NCBI GenBank assembly: GCA_015060335.1 | Contig: SUYR01000022.1 | Span: 1-47,495 of the forward strand | DNA length: 47,495 nt | Direction of reading: 5' to 3' | Origin: Bacteroidales bacterium | GTDB taxonomy: Bacteria > Bacteroidota > Bacteroidia > Bacteroidales > UBA932 | In this document: one piece after another, positions 41,578-47,495 of the stretch | How positions within the stretch are numbered: the first letter of the stretch is position 1 | Layout: each line of letters opens with the position of its first letter | Notes under the pieces: generated by a model | Told to the model about the DNA's origin: nothing | The model's input: only the letters and a program-made list of their open reading frames with translations | Database searches by the model: none | Made by a program: the position numbers and the translations under genes

Positions 41578-41636
41578 TCAACGCATTGCCGATATGCGAT
41601 TCCCCTGCAGCGGGGAATCGCGTTTTCGTAAAACGC
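41578..41636. repeat. REP-like dispersed hairpin element, copy 2
   Basis: TCAACGCATT (41578-41587), 8 nt, GCGATTCCCC (41596-41605), a 6-nt loop, then GGGGAATCGC (41612-41621) repeats the layout of 25737-25790 exactly. A second small hairpin, GCGTTTT-cgt-AAAACGC (41620-41636), overlaps the end of the first stem and could compete with it. The rest of the 454-bp gap 41467-41920 holds promoter elements, a possible small transcript and a terminator. Confidence 0.75.
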
Positions 41637-41770
41637 TGTAAATTAGAGGGTTACGCAACAGCGATTCGAAAATATAACATAACCAGCATTAGAAAGCATT
41701 GAATGGCATCATTCTACGGCACATTATTTCAAGTGCAGTTAATTAAACATATCAAAATTTGGGATATTAT

Positions 41771-41910
41771 TACCTTTGCGGAGACGACAGTTTAACATAA
41801 GTATTCGAAACAGAAGGAGGGACAAAAGAAGAATTAAATGGGAAAAGATCAAATAGAGAATCCCTTCTAATTATAAAACAGCCTCCATACCAAGTGTGAA
41901 GGCTGTTCAT
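41771..41910 (+). ncRNA. Candidate small transcript carrying a 10-codon reading frame
   Basis: A -7-like TACCTTTG (41771-41778) is followed by a Shine-Dalgarno-like AAGGAGGG (41814-41821), a short frame ATG...TAA (41838-41870, peptide MGKDQIENPF) and then the hairpin at 41877-41907 with a T-rich tail. Together these look like a complete short transcription unit. There is no clear -33 element, and the ribosome site is 16 nt from the ATG, which is far, so this may be a remnant of a lost gene's start or chance. Confidence 0.3.
41877..41907. terminator. Terminator hairpin (mainly for the minus-strand coiled-coil gene)
   Basis: AACAGCCT (41877-41884) pairs with AGGCTGTT (41900-41907). Read on the minus strand it is followed by TTTTATAATT, a fair U-tract, 14 nt after the stop of the 41921 gene. 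On the plus strand the tail CATCTTTATTGTTTT is also T-rich. Confidence 0.7.
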
Positions 41911-41920
41911 CTTTATTGTT

Positions 41921-42232
41921 TTATCTCTTGTCCATTATACAGAACTTTTCCCATTGTTCGATAGGAAAGTTGTTCTTGATGGTCTGTCGGTAACCCATCG
42001 CGAGTTCCTTTACATCTGCCAGTTTCTCGTTTGCTGCCTGGAGTTTCTCAGATACAGTCTGGCGAAGTGCATCTACCTCCTGAATCATTTCAATCGCCTT
42101 GTTTGCTTCGGCTTCGAGTGTGTCCAAGCCTTCAGTCTTGATTCCGAGATGTGTGACCTCAGCAATGTGCTTCTTAATGCCAGATGCCATTGTCAGGGCC
42201 TTCTGTGCATTGGTTTCAAATGTTTTTGACAT
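41921..42232 (-). CDS. Small helical coiled-coil protein of unknown function
   Basis: This 103-residue protein has no signal or membrane segment. Nearly all of it is predicted helical from heptad-like spacing of Leu, Ile and Ala (GIKKHIAEVTHLGIKTEGLDTLEAEANKAIEMIQEVDALRQTVSEKLQAANEKLADVKELA). It ends with a short non-helical stretch, FPIEQWEKFCIMDKR. I do not recognise a family. A promoter -7 box at 42293-42300 and a terminator at 41877-41907 make it a single-gene unit. Confidence 0.7.
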   Translation of the reverse strand: MSKTFETNAQKALTMASGIKKHIAEVTHLGIKTEGLDTLEAEANKAIEMIQEVDALRQTVSEKLQAANEKLADVKELAMGYRQTIKNNFPIEQWEKFCIMDKR

Positions 42233-42292
42233 GTCATTAAACTTAAAGTTAAACGGGAACCTTCATATGATTGATTCATAGTGGGTTCATAG

Positions 42293-42300
42293 CAAATTTA
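42293..42300 (-). promoter_or_regulatory. -7 box of the coiled-coil gene
   Basis: TAAATTTG on the minus strand matches TAnnTTTG, 60 nt upstream of the ATG at 42232. It predicts a leader of about 55 nt, longer than for other genes here. The -33 region is not recognisable. Confidence 0.5.
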
Positions 42301-42332
42301 CAAAATTTTCCGTTAACTTGTGACACTAGAAT

Positions 42333-43715
42333 TTACTGCTGTCCGCCACCCAGTGCACGGTAAAGTTCTATGACTGCCGATATCTTTTCATATGTGTCCT
42401 GCGCCTGAGCGGTTTCGGCCTGAAGAAGGGACTGCTGAGCAGTCAGGACCTCCAGATATGTCGTCGATGTGTATTGCATCATCTTTTCTGTCTTGACCAA
42501 AGCGTTGGAAAGTGACTCAACCTGCATCGTTCTCCACTTCTCCTTTGAAAGAGCTGTCTGATACTTCGTCAAGGCGTCATTCACTTCAGCACCTGCGTTC
42601 AGCACGGTCTGCTGAAATGTAAGTTCAGCGACTTTCTGGTCTGCACGCGCTATCTTGACCTTTCCACGCATTGCTCCTGCATTGAATATAGGCTGAAACA
42701 ATGAGGCAGCAGCATTAAGAATCATACCGGCCGGATCCATCACTGTTCCTCCGAGATTGTTGGTCCATCCAGCCACTCCGCTCAATGATATTGACGGATA
42801 CAGATCGGCGCGTGCAGCATTCACTGCATAGTACGCTGCCGCAAGGTTGTTTTCAGCAGCACGTACATCCGGTCTTCGGCTGAGGATCGAGACAGGCAAG
42901 CCTGTCTGAAGTTTCTCTGGGAATGATGCATCTGTCAGGACACCTCTCTTTATATGACGAGGAGTCTGACACAAAGTGATGTTCAGCGAGTTTTCCAGTT
43001 CGTTGACAGACTTTCTGATGTCCTCGACGGCTGTTTCCACCTGATACCAGGCTCCTTCCATCTGTGACACTGCTATATCGTTTGCCATTCCTGCCTCCAT
43101 CATAGCCCTGAGGACTCTCACGCTTTCCGCGAATTTCTCGCAGGTAGATTCAGCTATACGCAACTGGTCATCAAGCATGAGCAGCGTGTAGTACTGAACA
43201 GCAACTCCTGCTATTAATCCTGTCTGTGCTGCCTGCTCATAATCCTGTGCCATTGCTGCCGAGGCTTGTGCCTGACGCTTTGCATTGGTCTTTTTGCCGA
43301 ACAAGTCAATGTCCCATCCGACAGCGACTGGAACTGTATATGTCCATCCTGCGCCGGTATTCAGGTCAGAGAAATTATTGAATCCTCCGACCGCTCCTTC
43401 TGGGGCAAAATTTACCGATGGAAGGCAGTCCAGACGCGAAATCTTCAGGCCTGTCAGGGCCTGCTCTACTCGCAGCTGTGCAGTCTTCAAATCTGTATTT
43501 CTTACAAGCGCGCTATCGATAAGATCCTGCAGGAAAGGGTCTGTGAACAATTCTTTCCATTCAAGATCTGCTATCGATGATGTATCTGCGGTCTGGTAAC
43601 GGGCTCCGAACAGAGAGTCAGTCACCATCTCTGCCGGTCTTTCATATTTCTTGTATATGCCGCAGCTGCTGACTGTTACAGCCACGGCAATTATTATAAT
43701 CAGTTTTTTAATCAT
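42333..43715 (-). CDS. RND efflux outer-membrane factor lipoprotein (second system)
   Basis: This is a 460-residue TolC/NodT-type channel. The signal peptide ends in VSSC (Cys18), followed by GIYKKYERPAEMV, nearly the same N-terminus as the first system's channel. SRRPDVRAAENNLAAAYYAVNAARADLYPSISLSG and the terminal VIELYRALGGGQQ are family hallmarks. It is the last gene of the second RND operon; 46 nt holding a dispersed repeat separate it from the pump gene. It is clearly a paralogue of the 24355-25713 product and diverged well before the present. Confidence 0.94.
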   Translation of the reverse strand: MIKKLIIIIAVAVTVSSCGIYKKYERPAEMVTDSLFGARYQTADTSSIADLEWKELFTDPFLQDLIDSALVRNTDLKTAQLRVEQALTGLKISRLDCLPSVNFAPEGAVGGFNNFSDLNTGAGWTYTVPVAVGWDIDLFGKKTNAKRQAQASAAMAQDYEQAAQTGLIAGVAVQYYTLLMLDDQLRIAESTCEKFAESVRVLRAMMEAGMANDIAVSQMEGAWYQVETAVEDIRKSVNELENSLNITLCQTPRHIKRGVLTDASFPEKLQTGLPVSILSRRPDVRAAENNLAAAYYAVNAARADLYPSISLSGVAGWTNNLGGTVMDPAGMILNAAASLFQPIFNAGAMRGKVKIARADQKVAELTFQQTVLNAGAEVNDALTKYQTALSKEKWRTMQVESLSNALVKTEKMMQYTSTTYLEVLTAQQSLLQAETAQAQDTYEKISAVIELYRALGGGQQ

Positions 43716-43732
43716 TATACATCTGTATTTAG

Positions 43733-43757
43733 ATCCCTCGACTTCGCTCGGGATGAC
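43733..43757. repeat. Dispersed imperfect palindrome inside the second RND operon
   Basis: ATCCCTCGACTTCGCTCGGGATGAC pairs ATCCC with GGGAT around a CTTCG tip, with a one-base offset. Its right part, GGGATGAC, is the same core as the hairpin and first bases of the 20-bp array at 28201-28326, so both appear to belong to one intergenic repeat family. It sits between the pump stop and the channel start. Confidence 0.6.
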
Positions 43758-43761
43758 ATTT

Positions 43762-46700
43762 TCAGAATTTCACAGTGTTGTCGTGTTCTCCCTTTGCTCT
43801 TTTCTGTTCTCGAACGCCTTCTATCTCATAGTCGATCTGATTGTCCTGCGTCTCTTCGAACTGAACTGGCTTGAATTTCTCCTCCAATGTCTGGAATACG
43901 ACAAACAGAGCAGGTACGAAGAACAGCAGAATAAGGGTTCCGACAAGCATACCACCCACTGCTCCTGTTCCGAGAGCGGAGTTACCATTGGCACCGACAC
44001 CGGAAGCGAACATCATCGGAAGCATACCGAAGACCATCGTCAATGCAGTCATAAGGATAGGGCGCAGACGTACTTTTGCTGATGCTATAGCAGCCTGCTT
44101 GATGGTCATTCCTGCTTTGCGACGAGAGGAAGCATACTCGGTGATGAGGATGGCCGTCTTGGCCAGCAGACCAATCAGCATGATGACACCAGTCTGGAGG
44201 TAAATGTTGTTCTCCAATCCGAAAAACTTGGCAAACAGGAAGGATCCCATGATTCCACAAGGGACTGAAATAATGACAGCCAGAGGAATGAGGAAGCTCT
44301 CATAGAATGCGCAGAGAATCAGATAGATAAGGACTATACAGATTGCATATATCGACAATGCGTTGTTTCCGGTACGCTCCTCCTCGCGAGAAAGTCCTGC
44401 GAATTCAAATCCATAGTTTCTCGGAAGCGTCTGCTCTGCAACCTCCTTGACAGCCTTGATGGCATCTCCGGACGAATATCCTTCTGCAGCCGAGCCGTTG
44501 ACGGCAATGGAATTATAGAGGTTGAAGCGTGACAGTGTCTGCGCTCCATATACCTTGGTCAATTCCACGAACTGACTCAAAGGAGCCATCTGTCCGTTAT
44601 CCATCCTGACCTGAACGGCATTGAGAGATTCCGGAGTCATACGATACTGAGGGTCAGCCTGGATCATTACCCTATACACGTGTGAGAATCTGTTTATGTT
44701 CGACACGTACTGTCCTCCGTAATATCCGGCAAGCGTCGAAAGAACAGTCGCCGGTGACACTCCGGCCCTCTTGCAGACAGCCGGGTCTACATTTACAAGG
44801 TACTGAGGGAAATTCGGGTTGAACGAGGTATATGCCATAGCAATCTCGGGACGCTGGTTAAGCGCGGCGAGGAAGTTCTGAGTCACGGCAAAGAACTCTC
44901 CGATATCTCCACCCATCTTGTCCTGCATGTGAAGTTCGAAACCGTTGGTCATACCATATCCCGTGATCATAGGTGGAGCCATCGGAACGATATTCACGTC
45001 CTTTATATCAGACGTTCTCGCCATTATCTGTCCGATGACGGCATTTACCTCATCTTCCTTGTCAGGCCTGAGAGACCAGTCCTTCAATTTGATGGTAATC
45101 AGGCCGTAAGATGATCCTGTTCCGGAAATGAGACCGAATCCTGACACGGTAGAGCATATCTCGATCTGTTCGATTGATGAAATGCGTTCATAGACTTCCA
45201 TCAAAATGTCATTGGTATTCTGAAGTGAACTTCCTGGTGTTGCCTGTATATCCACCATTATCGAGCCCATATCCTCATCAGGAACGAAACCGGTCTTGGT
45301 CGTCATCATGAACAGCACAAGAAGTCCGCAGCAAGCCACAATGAGAATCCATACAAGCCATGTCCTCTTGATGAAAAACTTGACTCCGTTCTTATATTTA
45401 TCGACGACTGCAGTAAATCCGGTGTTGAATTTCTTTCTGAATCTTGCTGAAAAATTATTGATTTCTTTTCCATTCTCGTCGATGTATGGATTAAGAAGAA
45501 TGGCGCTCAATGCAGGGGCAAGAGTCAACGAGTTGATTGCCGAAATGCCGACTGCGACTGCCATTGTAATACCGAACTGTGTATAGAATACTCCGGATGT
45601 TCCTCCCATCATAGACACTGGAATGAACACTGCCATAAACACGAGTGTAGATGTCAGGATAGCTGATGAAATGCCGTCCATCGCATCTACTGATGCATGA
45701 TATGACGAATGATATCCCACTTCAAGCTTTGCCTGGACGGCTTCCACTACCACAATGGCGTTGTCGACTACGGTACCGATGGCAAGCACAAGGGCAAATA
45801 GGGTAAGCAGGTTGATAGTGAAGCCTGCAACCGCAAGGAATGCAAATGTTCCGATGATGGAAACGAAGATGGAAATCGTAGGGATGAGAGTGGCCTTCCA
45901 GTCCTGAAGGAAGAGATAAACCACGAGCACTACAAGAAGTATTGCAAGAAGGAGCGACTTTATCACCTCCTTGATAGAAGCATAGAGGAAGTCATTTACA
46001 GACATCATCGTGTCTATCATAAGTCCCTCAGGCATAGTTTCGCGAGACTCCTCTATCAAAGCGTCGATGTCGTTTACAACCTGTGTCGCATTGGATCCGG
46101 CAATCTGGAAGATCATCATCTCCACTCCCGGATGACCGTCTGTAGTCGATTTATAACCGTATGATTCCACACCGAGTTCTATGCGTGCGACATCCTTCAG
46201 ACGAAGCACCTCGCCGCTCGGAAGAGCCTGAATGATCATTTCACCGAATTCTTCCGGAGTCTGCTTTCGACCTGAATATTTCATTATATATTCGTATGTC
46301 GACCCCGAGCTTTCGCCGAATGAACCTGTTGCGGATTCGATATTCTGCTCAGAAAGCACGCCTATGACGTCAGAAGGGATGAGATGATGATGTGCCATGG
46401 CCGCCGGGTTGAACCAGATACGCATACTGTACTGGTCAGAAAGGAGCACGACGCTACCGACTCCCTTGATTCGCTTGAGCTGCGGCTCAAGGTTGATCTT
46501 GGAATAGTTGGCAAGGAATCTCGTGTCGTAACCGCTTTCTTCAGTGGCGTGAAGGTCTATCACCTTGATCATACTGTTCTGCCTCTTGATTACGGATACA
46601 CCGATGCGAGTGACTTCCGCCGGAAGCGATCCCGTTGCCTGGGCAACACGGTTCTGGACGAAGACTGCCGCCATGTCCGGGTCCATTCCCTGACGGAAAT

Positions 46701-46980
46701 ATACCATGATCTCGACATTTCCGGAGTTTGTGGCTGTGGATGTGATGTAGTCCATGTTCTCTACACCGTTGATGGCTTCCTCAAGAGGGGCGATCACGGA
46801 TTTCTGCACGGTCTCGGCAGATGCTCCCGGATATGCGGTCATAACCATCACTGTCGGAGGAGCGATGTCAGGGAACTGCTCGATCGGGAGAGTCTTTATG
46901 CTGATAAGTCCGACCAGCACGATGACAATGGATATCACCGCAGAGAGAACCGGACGCTCAATGAATGTTCTTAATTTCAT
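43762..46980 (-). CDS. RND multidrug efflux transporter, HAE1 type (second system)
   Basis: This is a 1072-residue AcrB-like pump. The N-terminal helix and LPIEQFPDIAPPTVMVMTAY porter segment are typical. In TM4 the proton-relay motif reads GTVVDNAIVVVEA: D406 is kept but the second acid is N407, whereas the first system has two aspartates. The TM10 lysine is present (GLLAKTAILITEYA). FGMLPMMFASGVGANGN and a longer charged C-terminal tail (VQFEETQDNQIDYEIEGVREQ...) complete it. A perfect AAGGAGG site (46987-46993) lies 6 nt before the ATG and overlaps the end of the adaptor gene. Substrates are unknown. Confidence 0.95.
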   Translation of the reverse strand: MKLRTFIERPVLSAVISIVIVLVGLISIKTLPIEQFPDIAPPTVMVMTAYPGASAETVQKSVIAPLEEAINGVENMDYITSTATNSGNVEIMVYFRQGMDPDMAAVFVQNRVAQATGSLPAEVTRIGVSVIKRQNSMIKVIDLHATEESGYDTRFLANYSKINLEPQLKRIKGVGSVVLLSDQYSMRIWFNPAAMAHHHLIPSDVIGVLSEQNIESATGSFGESSGSTYEYIMKYSGRKQTPEEFGEMIIQALPSGEVLRLKDVARIELGVESYGYKSTTDGHPGVEMMIFQIAGSNATQVVNDIDALIEESRETMPEGLMIDTMMSVNDFLYASIKEVIKSLLLAILLVVLVVYLFLQDWKATLIPTISIFVSIIGTFAFLAVAGFTINLLTLFALVLAIGTVVDNAIVVVEAVQAKLEVGYHSSYHASVDAMDGISSAILTSTLVFMAVFIPVSMMGGTSGVFYTQFGITMAVAVGISAINSLTLAPALSAILLNPYIDENGKEINNFSARFRKKFNTGFTAVVDKYKNGVKFFIKRTWLVWILIVACCGLLVLFMMTTKTGFVPDEDMGSIMVDIQATPGSSLQNTNDILMEVYERISSIEQIEICSTVSGFGLISGTGSSYGLITIKLKDWSLRPDKEDEVNAVIGQIMARTSDIKDVNIVPMAPPMITGYGMTNGFELHMQDKMGGDIGEFFAVTQNFLAALNQRPEIAMAYTSFNPNFPQYLVNVDPAVCKRAGVSPATVLSTLAGYYGGQYVSNINRFSHVYRVMIQADPQYRMTPESLNAVQVRMDNGQMAPLSQFVELTKVYGAQTLSRFNLYNSIAVNGSAAEGYSSGDAIKAVKEVAEQTLPRNYGFEFAGLSREEERTGNNALSIYAICIVLIYLILCAFYESFLIPLAVIISVPCGIMGSFLFAKFFGLENNIYLQTGVIMLIGLLAKTAILITEYASSRRKAGMTIKQAAIASAKVRLRPILMTALTMVFGMLPMMFASGVGANGNSALGTGAVGGMLVGTLILLFFVPALFVVFQTLEEKFKPVQFEETQDNQIDYEIEGVREQKRAKGEHDNTVKF

Positions 46981-46991
46981 CTTATACCTCC

Positions 46992-47495
46992 TTATTTAAG
47001 AGTAATGTCCTGTCCATCACGGATGAGACCGACTCCTTCGCTGATGATTATGTCCCCTTCCTCAAGACCGGAATTTACGATATAGTTCCTGCCGTCATCG
47101 GTGAGTGCTACTGAAAGGCGCGATGAAACTGCCTTTCCATTGATATATTTGTATGCAAATACAAGGTCCTGGAGCTCGAATGTCGCCGAGCAAGGGATTA
47201 TTATCACATCCTCATGCTTTCTGTCAAGGATGATTCTTCCTGATGCTCCGCTATGGAGTATGCCTCCTGCATTCGGGAATACTGCACGTACCGACACGCT
47301 TCCCGTACGAGGGTCGATTACGCCGCTTATAGTCTCAATTTTTCCTTTTTCGCCATATATTGAACCGTCAGCAAGTTCAAGTATTACAGGAGGAAGGTTT
47401 GCAAGCACCTCATCCATAGAACCATGCTGTGCCGTCAGTCCAAGCAGCTGGATTTCAGATATTGAATAATACACATACATCTGCGAATTATCAGA
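46992..47495 (-). CDS. RND efflux periplasmic adaptor, C-terminal part (second system, cut by window edge)
   Basis: The frame is open to the right edge of the window, so the start and the lipoprotein signal are outside. The visible 167 codons cover the beta-barrel and membrane-proximal domains of a membrane fusion protein (IDPRTGSVSVRAVFPN, GRIILDRKHEDVIIIPCSATFELQDLVFAYKYI, GLEEGDIIISEGVGLIRDGQDITLK). They are closely similar to the end of the first system's adaptor. It ends 11 nt before the pump gene start, giving the usual adaptor-pump-channel order. Confidence 0.93.
   Translation of the reverse strand, partial: SDNSQMYVYYSISEIQLLGLTAQHGSMDEVLANLPPVILELADGSIYGEKGKIETISGVIDPRTGSVSVRAVFPNAGGILHSGASGRIILDRKHEDVIIIPCSATFELQDLVFAYKYINGKAVSSRLSVALTDDGRNYIVNSGLEEGDIIISEGVGLIRDGQDITLK

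Noticed and set aside
46384..46974. 196-codon plus-strand frame antisense to the second RND pump
   Set aside because: Composition (many His, Asp, Arg) is typical of a shadow frame over pump codons; no independent evidence of a gene.

Overview
The window looks like chromosomal DNA from a Bacteroidales bacterium that is probably not Bacteroides itself. RpoB and RpoC have Bacteroidetes-type sequences. Many genes are preceded by the Bacteroidetes sigma-factor promoter pattern (TTTG, about 19-21 nt, then TAnnTTTG). The gene families (GH92, phosphodiester glycosidase, DUF4491, NodT-type lipoprotein outer-membrane factors, sialate O-acetylesterase) are typical of gut Bacteroidales. Base composition is close to balanced. 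An uncultured gut lineage is possible, but the window alone cannot fix the genus.

Layout. 1-8332: the tail of rplL, an attenuator-like hairpin, rpoB, rpoC and a terminator. 8337-13376: an operon of a haem-motif beta-propeller lipoprotein, a polytopic membrane protein, a two-domain Rid/chorismatase-like protein and an MscS-type channel. It is followed by ftcD and a secreted LpqC-like esterase (to 15310). After a bidirectional terminator come, on the minus strand, a 748-residue uncharacterised EF-hand-like membrane protein and rnr. 20011-25713: a complete tripartite RND efflux operon. 25881-29577 (minus): sialate O-acetylesterase, folD, a 20-bp tandem array and purD. 29583-29896: 2.2 copies of a 140-bp tandem duplication. 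30019-32250 (plus): a VWA lipoprotein and a phosphodiester glycosidase. 32344-34588 (minus): an acyl-CoA ligase and its XRE-cupin regulator. 34638-37433 (minus): a run of small envelope genes and a metallophosphoesterase. 37524: DUF4491. 37815-41466 (minus): a GH92 lipoprotein, then a decayed metallo-beta-lactamase-fold gene. 41578-42232: a dispersed repeat, a possible small transcript and a small coiled-coil gene. 42333-47495 (minus): a second RND operon whose adaptor gene runs off the right edge.

How the genes fit together. The window is mainly housekeeping (transcription, RNA decay, one-carbon and purine metabolism) plus envelope functions: two paralogous multidrug-type pumps, lipoproteins and secreted hydrolases acting on host-type glycans. 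I found no phage, integrase, transposase, CRISPR array, tRNA or rRNA. The unusual material is mostly intergenic: a pair of REP-like hairpin elements, two kinds of tandem repeat beside purD, and the broken gene at 40702-41466. The least explained protein-coding content is the 8.4-13.4 kb operon and the 748-residue protein next to rnr. I see no clear-cut new defence or metabolic system.
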